DNA from: an uncultured Alphaproteobacteria bacterium
Lineage (GTDB): Bacteria; Pseudomonadota; Alphaproteobacteria; Rhodobacterales; Rhodobacteraceae
Length of the DNA: 64,000 bases
Direction: 5' to 3'
Assembly (NCBI GenBank): GCA_902581005.1
Contig: CACHMT010000006.1
Location: forward strand, 1 to 64,000
Shown: positions 16,245 to 24,661 of the stretch, piece by piece
How the letters are laid out: each line of letters begins with the position of its first letter
Position numbering within the stretch: the first letter of the stretch is position 1
Notes under the pieces: model-generated
What the model was told of the DNA's origin: nothing
The model's input: only the letters and a program-made list of their open reading frames with translations
Database searches by the model: none
Made by a program: the position numbers and the translations under genes

Positions 16245-17780
16245 TTAGTCTTTTAGAAAAATTTCAGTAACGCCAATACCTGTTGCTTGATAAGCGTCAT
16301 ATATTTCATCAGCTCCTGAAATTTTAAGCGTCTCGGGATTGCCTTGAGATCGCGTGGGCACAATTATTTTTCCCTTGAAGCCGTAACGCCTTGCTTGCTG
16401 TGTAGACCAATTTTGAGCATGAAATTCTGGTAAAGCTAAGATAATGGCTTTTAATTTTCCAAATCTTAGCTTCGACCAAAACCCTGGATCCTCTGCATCA
16501 GCAAACGTAACTCTTTTCCCAGATTTTAACTGTTCCTTAACAAGATTAGTATCAGCATCAAAACCTACGACTTTTACATTGTTAGCTGACAAATTATCAA
16601 AAATCGCACTACCTACTCTCCCCATGCCTAGCACCATAACATCGGCTCCGCCACATGTGTGAGGTTGCTCGTCTGGATGGTGTTGACGTCTTTCGAAGTT
16701 AACTAAATACTTTTCAATTACTATAAAAATCTCATGTACCGAGTTATTCAAAATAGCACCTAAAGCAAAGCTAAAGCATATAGTGCATGTTAGAATGGAG
16801 AACGTCTCTGAATTTAACAGCCCACTTTGTTCCCACGACGATATAAGTATTAATGAAAACTCTGAGTAAGTTGCTAATGAAATGACTATTAAAAAAGCGG
16901 TGTAGGCTCTTAGCTTAAACACCAATAGAAGGCCAAATAAAATAATTGATTTAATAAAAATAAGGCTCGTTATCAAAAATGCGCTTTGAATAATTTGTAA
17001 ATTTAGATCTAAGCTCATCCCGAGAGAGAAGAAAAATGCCACTAATAAGATCTCTCTAATTGTCCATATTCTTTCCCCGAGCTGTTTTGCAGACTTATAA
17101 TTAGCCATTAACATACCTAGAGTGAGGGCACCTATTTCTCCTGATAATCCAGCGTATTTAAAAAGAGCAGAGCCTAATAATAAAGCCAATAAGATTGTAG
17201 CAATAAGCTCTAGTTCTTCACTTGGGTTAAATTTCTCTAATAATATTTTTAGTACTGGAATTAATAGAGGTAAAGCAAGAAGGTAAAGGGTTGAAGGTGT
17301 CCATGATGAGTCATTTGTAAGTAACAGTACTATAAGAGCTAAGATATCTTGAAAAATTAACAATGATATAGCTAGTCTGCCGTGAAAGGTTGTTAGTTCA
17401 TTTCGATTTTCGAGAGCCTTTGAAGCTATGATGGTGCTGGAGAAGGTAAAAGCTAAACAAATGAGCACTTTAATTTCTACGCTTACACCAAGATTAAGAA
17501 GTAGAAGAAAAACAAAAAAAACGGCCGTAGAGTGCATCAAGAATACTAAAAATAGTGAGGTATTTAGCAGTGATGAGGGTTTGATTTTCAAACCAATTGA
17601 AAATAAAAGGAGTTCCACGCCAATCTCTGATGGTATGTCTAATAAAGATTGTCCGCTTCCATCATAAAGTGAGAACAAGTAACCTGATAGAATAAAGCCT
17701 ACTATTGTTGGGATAAATATTAACCTGCACAAATAGCCAGCAAAAAGTGCACCCGCCATCCATAACAGTATTGTTTCCAA
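16245..17780 (-). CDS. CPA2-family cation:proton antiporter with TrkA-N domain
   Basis: A 511-residue protein. About twelve membrane helices fill residues 1-360 (LLFSIGLKIKPSSL and GEIGALTLGMLMANYKSAKQ are typical of Na/H exchanger folds). A cytosolic TrkA-N/RCK Rossmann domain then starts at VMVLGMGRVGSAIFDNLS with acidic FDADTN. This matches KefB/KefC/YbaL-type potassium or sodium efflux. No KefF/KefG partner is next to it and no TrkA-C domain is seen, so glutathione gating is uncertain. It is a single gene ending 52 bases before the epimerase start. Confidence 0.85.
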   Translation of the reverse strand: METILLWMAGALFAGYLCRLIFIPTIVGFILSGYLFSLYDGSGQSLLDIPSEIGVELLLFSIGLKIKPSSLLNTSLFLVFLMHSTAVFFVFLLLLNLGVSVEIKVLICLAFTFSSTIIASKALENRNELTTFHGRLAISLLIFQDILALIVLLLTNDSSWTPSTLYLLALPLLIPVLKILLEKFNPSEELELIATILLALLLGSALFKYAGLSGEIGALTLGMLMANYKSAKQLGERIWTIREILLVAFFFSLGMSLDLNLQIIQSAFLITSLIFIKSIILFGLLLVFKLRAYTAFLIVISLATYSEFSLILISSWEQSGLLNSETFSILTCTICFSFALGAILNNSVHEIFIVIEKYLVNFERRQHHPDEQPHTCGGADVMVLGMGRVGSAIFDNLSANNVKVVGFDADTNLVKEQLKSGKRVTFADAEDPGFWSKLRFGKLKAIILALPEFHAQNWSTQQARRYGFKGKIIVPTRSQGNPETLKISGADEIYDAYQATGIGVTEIFLKD

Positions 17781-17870
17781 GTTTTATCCCTTATTTAATT
17801 TATTTAAGATTAGTTTTAAAAGACACTCCGTCAAATTAGTTTCCTTGATATTGGTTTAAAAGCTTTCTTC

Positions 17871-18785
17871 CTACTGTAGTTTTTCATCTTTATGGCTTTT
17901 ATGCTTTAGAATGCCCGAAGCCAAGAATACACCAATGGCAACCAAAAAAATTCCAATCATCTTGATTGCAGGTACAGTCTCTTCTAAAAACATAATTCCC
18001 CCCAGCATTGCAAGTATTGGTGTTAATGCACCGAACGCGCCCATCTCTGATGCTCCAATTAATCGAACCCCATAGTTGAAAAGAATGGTAGCTAAAATAC
18101 CGATTATTAAACTTTGAATAACTATAGTTATGCCTATATCAAATGCAGATACATCATTGAAGTTTACTCTTCCTGTGAGGAGTAATATAGGGGTAATAAA
18201 TAGAGTGCCCCAAAACAAACCTATTACAAGACCGTGAAGGGGAGTAAGCCCACTTTGCCGAAAAATAACTGAATAGACAGCAAATAATCCCGACCCAACA
18301 AGAAAAAGAATATGGCCCCTCCAAACTCCTTCGTCAGAATGAAATAAAATTTGCCATAAGCCAACTAATAGTGCCCCAACCAGTATAACAAACAATCCAG
18401 TTCGACGTATTTGGTCAAACTTTTCGCCTAAAATCAAAAAAGCAGCCAACGCGGTCCAAAAAGGTAGCATACCAGGAGCAAGCACCCCACCATCGGACGC
18501 TGGTGCAAAAGATAGTCCACTTGAAACAATGTATGGGAAAATAGCGCTAGCACCAATCATCAACATTCCAGCTTTAAACCAAGACAGACCTCTGGGGATC
18601 AAATCATATTTGATCATAAAAGGTGCCATGATCAAGGTGCTCGGTACTAATCTCAAAAATAAAACCTCCTCGACTGTAAAGTTAGTGCTTACAGAAAATC
18701 TGGTAGCAACTATAAAAACAGCCCAGATAGAAACTGTCATTAAAGCAACAATAATTCCTAAATATCGATGATCTAAATTAAGCAT
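17871..18785 (-). CDS. EamA/DMT-family transporter
   Basis: A 304-residue protein with ten membrane helices in two EamA repeats. The second repeat ends LTPILAMLGGIMFLEETVPA, the usual end of the DMT family, and the tail is basic (KHKSHKDEKLQ). The family exports amino acids, purines or other metabolites; the substrate cannot be read. It is divergent from the GFA gene at 18900, with a shared 114-base promoter gap. It is one of four EamA proteins in this window, and they look only distantly related. Confidence 0.85.
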   Translation of the reverse strand: MLNLDHRYLGIIVALMTVSIWAVFIVATRFSVSTNFTVEEVLFLRLVPSTLIMAPFMIKYDLIPRGLSWFKAGMLMIGASAIFPYIVSSGLSFAPASDGGVLAPGMLPFWTALAAFLILGEKFDQIRRTGLFVILVGALLVGLWQILFHSDEGVWRGHILFLVGSGLFAVYSVIFRQSGLTPLHGLVIGLFWGTLFITPILLLTGRVNFNDVSAFDIGITIVIQSLIIGILATILFNYGVRLIGASEMGAFGALTPILAMLGGIMFLEETVPAIKMIGIFLVAIGVFLASGILKHKSHKDEKLQ

Positions 18786-18899
18786 GAGTTATTTCTATAT
18801 GTATTCAGCGATCTTTCTAGGTTTATTTTTAAAATTAGTTATACTTGTGTGTTTAAAGGCTCCATACTCTGAAGAATTTGAGGATTAGAAAGGTGCTAA

Positions 18900-19316
18900 A
18901 TGAATATAGATGGGACATCTCTATGTGGGCAAATTAAGTTTGAAGCGAATGTTGACCCAGAGGCAACAACAATTTGTCACTGTACGGATTGCCAAATAAA
19001 TTCTGGTACTGCATTTGGTTATGTCGTTGGTGCTATTAATGATAGCTTCAATCTTTTAAAAGGAGAATTGAGCTTTTATATCAAATTAGCAGATAGTGGT
19101 GCAAAACGTGAATTGGCATTTTGTGGAAAGTGTGGAACAAGAATTTATGCTAAACCTGAAAATGGAAAATCTGGTTTTTTTGGGTTGAGAGTCGGGACAA
19201 TTAGACAAAGAAAGGGTCTCCATCCCAAGAGACAAGCATGGAAAAAATCTTGTTTGGATTGGGTGGACTGTATCGAAACAGATCAGACATTTGATACGCA
19301 GCCAAAAATAAAGTAA
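18900..19316 (+). CDS. GFA-family (CENP-V fold) zinc protein
   Basis: A 138-residue protein with the zinc Cys set of the glutathione-dependent formaldehyde-activating (GFA) family: an early GTSLCGQIKFEA, then ICHCTDCQINSGTAFG, then FCGKCGTRIYAKP. GAAAGG lies seven bases before the ATG. Family members bind zinc and in one case help glutathione react with formaldehyde, but most are uncharacterised. It is followed 29 bases later by a DUF1330 gene on the same strand. Confidence 0.83.
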   Translation: MNIDGTSLCGQIKFEANVDPEATTICHCTDCQINSGTAFGYVVGAINDSFNLLKGELSFYIKLADSGAKRELAFCGKCGTRIYAKPENGKSGFFGLRVGTIRQRKGLHPKRQAWKKSCLDWVDCIETDQTFDTQPKIK

Positions 19317-19345
19317 AAGAAATATGAGAATACTGAGGTTGAACT

Positions 19346-19636
19346 ATGAAAAAAGGCTATCTTATTGGACAGATAACAATTACGGATCCAAAAAAATATC
19401 AACAATACGCCTCCGAAACAGAAAACATAATAAAAAGTTTTGGGGGTAGGTACCTAATAAGAGGTGGCGATCAAATTATTGCCGAAGGAACTCCTCAGGG
19501 TAATCGTGATGTAGTAGTTGAATTTGATACTTTAGAAAAAGCAAAGCAATTCTATGAGTCAGAAGAGTACGCAAAAATAATTGATATTCGCAAAGAAAAC
19601 TCAACAGGATATATTCTCATGGTCGAGGGGTATTAA
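19346..19636 (+). CDS. DUF1330 family protein
   Basis: A 96-residue single-domain dimeric alpha/beta barrel protein. GYLIGQITITDPKKYQQYASE, the internal FGGRYLIRGG and VVVEFDTLEKAKQFYESEEY are textbook DUF1330. Function is unknown in the family; the fold resembles small monooxygenases and EthD-type proteins. GAGG lies ahead of the ATG. It is linked with the GFA gene upstream and perhaps with the EamA transporter downstream, all on one strand. Confidence 0.85.
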   Translation: MKKGYLIGQITITDPKKYQQYASETENIIKSFGGRYLIRGGDQIIAEGTPQGNRDVVVEFDTLEKAKQFYESEEYAKIIDIRKENSTGYILMVEGY

Positions 19637-19706
19637 TTTTAAATATATTGCTAAATTTTTTTAAATAGTCCATTAGTTGGACTGTTTTCAATTTATAGCA
19701 TCAATT

Positions 19707-20564
19707 ATGACTACTTCATCAAAAAAAGGAATAATCACTCTGATTATAGCAACATTCTTTCTTGCATTGATGGATGGTATGTCGCGTCATATGGCCGAAC
19801 TTTATGATGTATTAAACATAAATATGTTCCGATTTTGGATAATTGGAAGCTTTGTGATTTTAGTCAGCTTTAGAGGCCGAGGTGTTTTACGGTCAATTTT
19901 AAAGACAAAGCAGCCAGTTGCCCAGGTTTCTAGAGGCCTTTTATTCATTTCGTCTTTATTAATGGCTATCTACTCATATACCCAAGTTGGATTAATAGTA
20001 ACACACGCGCTAATGGCGGTTTTTCCTCTCCTGACAGTGCTGTTGTCTGGGCTATTTTTAGAAGAGAAAATAACAAGAATAAAAATAGTAGCGGTCGGGG
20101 TAGGATTTATAGGAGTAACTATCATTATTAATCCAATAAATCTTGAATTCTCTTTTGTATCTGTCTTGCCTTTGATCTCTGCAGTTACCTTTGCAATTTA
20201 TGCAGTGCTTACAAGAAAGGTAGCTTCTACTGATAATACTGAAACCAGTTTTTTCTGGGTATCTCTAGTCTCCGCAATTGCGATCACCATTCCCAGCCCT
20301 TTATTTTATAAGCCGATACAATTCTCTGATTTATACTTTCTAATTTTGTTATGTACGTTTAGCTTAGTAGGCCACTTTTTGCTTACCAACGCTTATCGCC
20401 ATGCAGAAGCTAGTGTGTTGCAACCATTTTCATATTTTCATCTTTTCTTTGCATCTATAGTAGGAATTATATTTTTCCAGGACCCTCTAACGATCTCAAC
20501 CGTTGCTGGGGGTGGTTTAATTGTTTTTGGTGGGATTTTGATTTCTAGAAAAAGTAAATTGTGA
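19707..20564 (+). CDS. EamA/DMT-family transporter
   Basis: A 285-residue protein from ATG 19707 (MTTSSKKGIITLIIATFF); the track start is a TTG 30 bases earlier, and neither has a clear ribosome site. It has ten membrane helices in two repeats. Repeat 1 ends MAVFPLLTVLLSGLFLEEKI and repeat 2 ends FFQDPLTISTVAGG. The short loops and basic end are normal for small-metabolite exporters. It follows the DUF1330 gene by 70 bases and could be the end of that operon. Confidence 0.82.
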   Translation: MTTSSKKGIITLIIATFFLALMDGMSRHMAELYDVLNINMFRFWIIGSFVILVSFRGRGVLRSILKTKQPVAQVSRGLLFISSLLMAIYSYTQVGLIVTHALMAVFPLLTVLLSGLFLEEKITRIKIVAVGVGFIGVTIIINPINLEFSFVSVLPLISAVTFAIYAVLTRKVASTDNTETSFFWVSLVSAIAITIPSPLFYKPIQFSDLYFLILLCTFSLVGHFLLTNAYRHAEASVLQPFSYFHLFFASIVGIIFFQDPLTISTVAGGGLIVFGGILISRKSKL

Positions 20565-20664
20565 ATCAGGAAATATGTTTAAGGGATTTCAGTTTGTTTT
20601 ACATTCATGTATCTTGGGGAAATGGAATTTAATTTAAACCTGAAAAAAAATGAAAATATAAAAA

Positions 20665-21612
20665 ATGGTTATGTGGGATTATAAAGATACAGAACTACCC
20701 TTCAATACAACTGATCGTTCATCTCATATGAAAGATATGGGTGGTGAGGGCTGGGAGTTAGTTTCTGTTTCTCCAAATCCCGAAAGCAGATGTCACGTAT
20801 TCTTTTGGAAACGTCCTCAAAATCTTGATATTGAAAATGGAAAAGATTTGTTGCAACCTAAAGTAAAGAAATCTGAGGATCAAAATGTCCCATTAGAGGC
20901 AGAAAAGGTTTCTACCAACGGCCTTATTTCTTCCCCTATTTATAAATCTAATCGAGAAATATCTATTCATGAATATGAAGAATTTCCTGATCCACAAGTG
21001 GTTATGATTGTTAAGTATCGACCAAAGGATGGATGTTTTGATCAGTTCAGAACTGAACTTTATTCTAGAGAATACCCAAATGTTATTACACGTCACATGG
21101 GCTTCAATAAAAAAAACGAATTTGTTTGTGTAAGTTTTATGGAGAGTATTGATGCTGCTCTCGATTTAGAAGGAGTCGGTACCAGCTGGTTGGACTCTGT
21201 AGATCACCTTTTAATTAAATATCCTAATGGAAGTCGTACCGAGTCTTTTTCTGGACCTGTTTGGGGGTGGTTCCCAAACTATCAAAACTTGAGTAGGTTC
21301 AGTGCCGAGGCGAAAGCGTTCACTGTATTAGTGATAAAGATGAAAGATAGTTTTGTTCAAGAAGTAAAAGATATTGCTCTTCACCCGTCAATGTTACCAA
21401 GCAACCTTTTTTCTTGTGTTGCTCAGTATAAAGATACTGATAACACATATATCTATATAGGGATGGATACGGTAGAAAATAAACAAGACGCCAACACATA
21501 CTATTCTAGTGGTTGTAGTAAACCCATTACTTCTTTAATTGTCCCTGAAAAGTCTTTGGAATTTTTTAGTGACGCTGAGGATTTTGTTTGGGTAAATTCT
21601 AAGTATTTTTAA
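20665..21612 (+). CDS. Unknown protein with DUF4177-like N-terminus
   Basis: A 315-residue soluble protein. Residues 1-55 (MWDYKDTELPF, GGEGWELVSVSPNPES, FFWKRP) resemble the small DUF4177 beta fold. After a linker, about residues 110-210 (VVMIVKYRPKDGCFDQFRTE) and 220-315 (AFTVLVIKMKDSFVQEVKD) look like two ferredoxin-type dimeric-barrel repeats of the ABM or DUF1330 kind, diverged. No catalytic residue stands out. The start could also be ATG 20671. It is the last gene before the polyamine operon, with a 400-base gap following. Confidence 0.55.
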   Translation: MVMWDYKDTELPFNTTDRSSHMKDMGGEGWELVSVSPNPESRCHVFFWKRPQNLDIENGKDLLQPKVKKSEDQNVPLEAEKVSTNGLISSPIYKSNREISIHEYEEFPDPQVVMIVKYRPKDGCFDQFRTELYSREYPNVITRHMGFNKKNEFVCVSFMESIDAALDLEGVGTSWLDSVDHLLIKYPNGSRTESFSGPVWGWFPNYQNLSRFSAEAKAFTVLVIKMKDSFVQEVKDIALHPSMLPSNLFSCVAQYKDTDNTYIYIGMDTVENKQDANTYYSSGCSKPITSLIVPEKSLEFFSDAEDFVWVNSKYF

Positions 21613-21754
21613 CTCAAGAAACGTTTTCATTTTAATTTTAACTTATGAAGATCATTTACATTATCCGTTAAAAATTTTTTGAAAGATTAAGAGTTAAAAA
21701 AATAATTTACGCGGAAGAATTTTTTTATTTCTTTTTTTTAAAAATTTTGTATAC

Positions 21755-22021
21755 ATGCGCTTGCGCACGTGTCTCTAACCCCTGAAAGTTTCAGATAATG
21801 GTTATGCAACGGCGTGAATGTTTTTAATTCGGGGCGGGCTTTGTTCGATGCTTGCTGCATAAAGTCCCATCCGCCTAGTTTTGAGAGGGTTTGCGTTATT
21901 AAATAACGTTGTATGCCATAACCGGTGACATTAACATTGGAGCATTTGACGTTTAAGCCTTTTATCGCGAGCTTTTTCTTTATCGTACGTTGGCCTATGC
22001 CAATCATTAAGGGAGAAAGAA
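21755..22021 (+). ncRNA. Structured 5' leader of polyamine operon
   Basis: This noncoding stretch is richer in GC than its surroundings and full of pairing. GGTTATG (21800-21806) pairs with CATAACC (21917-21923). Inside this, GGCGG (21833-21837) pairs with CCGCC (21871-21875), and CGTTATTAAATAACG (21894-21908) is a perfect hairpin. A smaller CTGAA/TTCAG hairpin precedes it, and TTGGC/GCCAA (21990-22003) forms a hairpin eight bases before the GGGAG ribosome site. The layout suits a riboregulator that controls translation. Alphaproteobacteria are known to carry a long conserved leader, the speF motif, ahead of ornithine decarboxylase genes; membership here is a guess. Bases 21613-21754 before it are AT-rich, with a weak TATACA box and no gene. 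Confidence 0.55.
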
Positions 22022-22474
22022 ATGACGACACAAAATGAAACTAATTTGGCGCGAGCACCATGGGGTCAGCATTTAGTATTAGACTTTAATGGTTGTCCCA
22101 AAGAGTTACTAGAAGATAAAGAAAATATACTGAATTGGAGTAAAGAGCTAGTACATGCTATTGACATGGTAGCTTACGGTGACCCAGTAATTGAGCATTT
22201 CGCCACGCATTCCCATGAGGCCGCAGGCTATACTTTACTTCAGATGATTGAAACTTCCAATATTGCTGCACATTTCGCTGAAAATATCGGACAGGTATAT
22301 ATCGATGTTTTTTCTTGTAAAGCATTTGACGTCGAAGCTGCACTTGGAATTTGTAAAAAATATTTCAAACCTACTCAAGCCAATATACATAATATCGACA
22401 GGGGATTCCATCAGGCAAATCAGGCTCGTGTAAAAAATTTTACCAAGGAGGGACGAAATGCGTGCGCGGCGTAA
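22022..22474 (+). CDS. Divergent SpeD paralogue, putative pyruvoyl-dependent decarboxylase
   Basis: A 150-residue protein of the S-adenosylmethionine decarboxylase (SpeD) fold. Ser79, His84 and Cys99 keep the exact +5 and +20 spacing of the self-cleaving Ser, the processing His and the catalytic Cys of SpeD; the real SpeD in this operon shows the same as Ser78/His83/Cys98. The residue before the pyruvoyl Ser is Thr instead of Glu, and the substrate motif HTWPE is replaced by HFAEN, so binding of S-adenosylmethionine is doubtful. SpeD relatives that decarboxylate ornithine or arginine are known. It leads speE and speD, overlaps speE by 17 bases and has a good GGGAG site behind a structured leader. 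Confidence 0.7.
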   Translation: MTTQNETNLARAPWGQHLVLDFNGCPKELLEDKENILNWSKELVHAIDMVAYGDPVIEHFATHSHEAAGYTLLQMIETSNIAAHFAENIGQVYIDVFSCKAFDVEAALGICKKYFKPTQANIHNIDRGFHQANQARVKNFTKEGRNACAA

Positions 22475-23369
22475 TTTCATAGAAGATGTTGAAAGCATTT
22501 ATACCCTTAAAGGAAGCAAGGCATTTCAGGGTTTTGAAATCAATAGAACCTTATTTGAGGGAAAGAGCGAATATCAAGATATTGCAATTTACGAGAACGA
22601 TACACTTGGTCGTGTGCTAGCCATTGATGGTATAATTCAGATCACAGAATGTGATGAATTCGTTTATCAAGAGATGATGACGCATGTACCCCTTTTTTCA
22701 CATGAAAAACCAGAGCATATTCTAATTATTGGCGGTGGTGATGGTGGGATTTTACGCGAGGTTCTTCGTCATAAAGGCATAAAAAGAGTTGTCATGGCAG
22801 AAATTGATCAGATGGTAATTGATGCCTGTGTGGAATATATACCTAGCGTTAATAATGGAGGTGAAGTTTACCAAGATACTAGAGTGCAACTAATAGTTGG
22901 CGATGCTTTTGCGTATGTGAAAGAAACAGATTTAAAGTTCGATGTGGTTATAATTGACTCAACTGATCCTGTAGGCCCTGGGGAGAAATTATTTAGCCAT
23001 GAATTTTATAAAAACTTAGTTGAAATTCTTAAGGAAAATGCTGTGGTTTCTACCCAAGGAGGTGTGCCGCAATTCCAATCAGGTGAGGTTGGAAGTACTC
23101 TATCTTGCCTTGAGAAGGCAGGATTGAGCGCTAGTTGTTATATCGCTGCGATCCCAACGTATTATGGCGGATACATGACGCTGGGATTTGGAGTTCTCAA
23201 CTCCACTTGGTCACTACCCCTTTTAGAAACAGTTAACAAACGTTTTAAAAGAGCATGTTTTAAAACTAGACATTACAGTCCAGAAATGCATTTGGCATCT
23301 TTTGTTCTTCCTCCCTGGATCCAAGATGACATTAATAAAAGATCCAAGAAAGAAGAGGAGGCAGGATAA
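22458..23369 (+). CDS. speE: Spermidine synthase
   Basis: A 303-residue aminopropyltransferase. The N-terminal beta domain (EYQDIAIYENDTLGRVLAIDGIIQ) is followed by the Rossmann core with ILIIGGGDGGILREVLRH (co-substrate loop), AEIDQMVIDAC, and IDSTDPVGPG, which carries the catalytic Asp. GGDGG and DxTDPxGP are diagnostic. It transfers aminopropyl from decarboxylated S-adenosylmethionine to putrescine. The start overlaps the SpeD paralogue by 17 bases (GGAGGGACG just ahead), and canonical speD follows one base after its stop, so all three are one translation-coupled unit. Confidence 0.93.
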   Translation: MRARRNFIEDVESIYTLKGSKAFQGFEINRTLFEGKSEYQDIAIYENDTLGRVLAIDGIIQITECDEFVYQEMMTHVPLFSHEKPEHILIIGGGDGGILREVLRHKGIKRVVMAEIDQMVIDACVEYIPSVNNGGEVYQDTRVQLIVGDAFAYVKETDLKFDVVIIDSTDPVGPGEKLFSHEFYKNLVEILKENAVVSTQGGVPQFQSGEVGSTLSCLEKAGLSASCYIAAIPTYYGGYMTLGFGVLNSTWSLPLLETVNKRFKRACFKTRHYSPEMHLASFVLPPWIQDDINKRSKKEEEAG

Positions 23370-23370
23370 A

Positions 23371-23778
23371 ATGAACCATCTCGATAGCGATTATTTCGTA
23401 ACATGTTCAAAAACAGGCGATCAATTTGCAGGAAGGCATATACTTGCTGATTTATGGGACGTGGAACGAATGGGTGACTTAGATTTTATAAAAGAAGCAA
23501 TAGAAGAAAGTGCTCGCAAGGCTGGTGCGACCATTCTGCATTCCTACTATCATCCTTTTGGTGAAGAAATGGGCGTAAGCGGTGTAACAGTTTTATCTGA
23601 AAGTCACATAAGTATACATACTTGGCCAGAACGTAATTTTGCTTCACTTGATATTTTCATGTGTGGGAATTGTGATCCACAGGATGCATTGGATTATTTA
23701 AAAAAGATATTGAGCCCATCGTCAGTTAATCAAAGCCTGAACCGTCGAGGAGTGATCCCTGTGATTGCGCAAATGTAA
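23371..23778 (+). CDS. speD: S-adenosylmethionine decarboxylase proenzyme
   Basis: A 135-residue proenzyme from ATG 23371, behind AGGAGGCAGG; the track start at 23302 lies inside speE. VLSESHISIHTWPE holds the Glu77-Ser78 self-cleavage site that makes the pyruvoyl cofactor, His83, and the ribose-binding Glu87. FMCGNCDP holds Cys98. Length fits the prokaryotic class 1B enzyme. It makes decarboxylated S-adenosylmethionine for the SpeE next to it. It is the last gene of the operon; after it, 250 bases of AT-rich noncoding sequence lead into the tRNA-Gln accessory zone. Confidence 0.93.
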   Translation: MNHLDSDYFVTCSKTGDQFAGRHILADLWDVERMGDLDFIKEAIEESARKAGATILHSYYHPFGEEMGVSGVTVLSESHISIHTWPERNFASLDIFMCGNCDPQDALDYLKKILSPSSVNQSLNRRGVIPVIAQM

Positions 23779-23953
23779 GTAAAATTTCAGGTTTGCACCT
23801 CATAATAGGTAAACAATCATTGATCAGATATACATGGGATAGACACTGTAAGATTGGCACATAATAATTGAAATAAATATAAACTTTTTATTAGTATTCA
23901 AATAAATGCCATGCTTCTTATTGTGCATAATTTTCAGGGAAATCACAAAAACT

Positions 23954-23975
23954 GTTGTCAAAAGTGTTGTCAAAA
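23954..23975 (+). repeat. Tandem GTTGTCAAAA boxes, copy 1
   Basis: Two GTTGTCAAAA boxes separated by GT. The same pair recurs at 24442, 27625 and 28631. The flanking text from about 23908 also resembles the block at 28580-28700, so it is part of a longer duplicated cassette. It may be an arm-type integrase site. Confidence 0.7.
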
Positions 23976-24031
23976 AATATCTTTTTAAAATACGACGAAG
24001 AATAAAAAATTACTTTTAATGGAGAATGAAT

Positions 24032-24424
24032 TTGGCTGATCTACCTAATGTCAATATCGAAGAAATAGAAAAATTTAAAGAGATTGCTGGAACTTCAAAA
24101 GATTGTTCAATTATCATGTTGAATCTTAATGAGTACACCGCAGAAGCTGAGTTTCCAAATGGCAAACTTTATAAAGACTACATGGAAATATTGAATATTC
24201 TTCTAGCTGAGGTTGGAGGCAAAGTTTTGTGGCAAACAGAGGCATCAGCTACACTTATCGGCAATCAGAAAATTCATGAAGCTTTAGGGATCTGGTATCC
24301 CAGTCATCAGTCTTTTCTGGATTTGATGACCGCACCATCATCCGAGAAAAACATGAAATTAAGAAGTCTAGCTGTGAAAAAGGCTGACTTACACAAATGT
24401 AGCGATTATACAGCTAAGTTATAA
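24032..24424 (+). CDS. DUF1330-like protein, intact copy
   Basis: A 130-residue protein. LNLNEYTAEAEFPNGKLYKDY, LLAEVGGKVLWQTEASATLIG and GIWYPSHQSFLDLMTAPSSE follow the pattern of longer DUF1330 relatives (small alpha/beta dimeric barrel, function unknown). The track start is ATG 24026, but its broken paralogue at 28708 has ATG exactly where this gene has TTG 24032, with the same TGGAGAAT(A/G)AAT leader, so TTG 24032 is preferred. It is flanked on both sides by the 30-base tandem-box repeat, as if carried as a cassette. Confidence 0.72.
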   Translation: MADLPNVNIEEIEKFKEIAGTSKDCSIIMLNLNEYTAEAEFPNGKLYKDYMEILNILLAEVGGKVLWQTEASATLIGNQKIHEALGIWYPSHQSFLDLMTAPSSEKNMKLRSLAVKKADLHKCSDYTAKL

Positions 24425-24441
24425 AGATTATTACGAAAACT

Positions 24442-24463
24442 GTTGTCAAAAGTGTTGTCAAAA
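24442..24463 (+). repeat. Tandem GTTGTCAAAA boxes, copy 2
   Basis: Same two boxes with GT between, 18 bases after the DUF1330-like stop. About 30 bases around it match copy 1 exactly. Its right flank (ACCAGGC) resembles that of the copy at 27625, not those of copies 1 and 4, so there are two flank types. Confidence 0.7.
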
Positions 24464-24661
24464 AACCAGGCTTAATGAAACAGCTTGAGCACTTTTGAGC
24501 AGACATTTTGCACCTAAAATGAAGTTAAAACAGCAGTGGAAAAATTTTGACGGTTTCAAGGCCATTAACGCTCAAGACGGTAGCTTCTTAAGTCATTAAA
24601 ATTTATTTTGACAACGGCTAACACTCAAGTAAAAGGCAAAGATGATTTTGGAGAGAGATCA

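Noticed and set aside
21738-22031. 97-residue minus-strand ORF across the polyamine leader
   Set aside because: It covers the inverted repeats of the leader, overlaps the SpeD paralogue start and its promoter side, has no ribosome site, and its composition follows the RNA hairpins.
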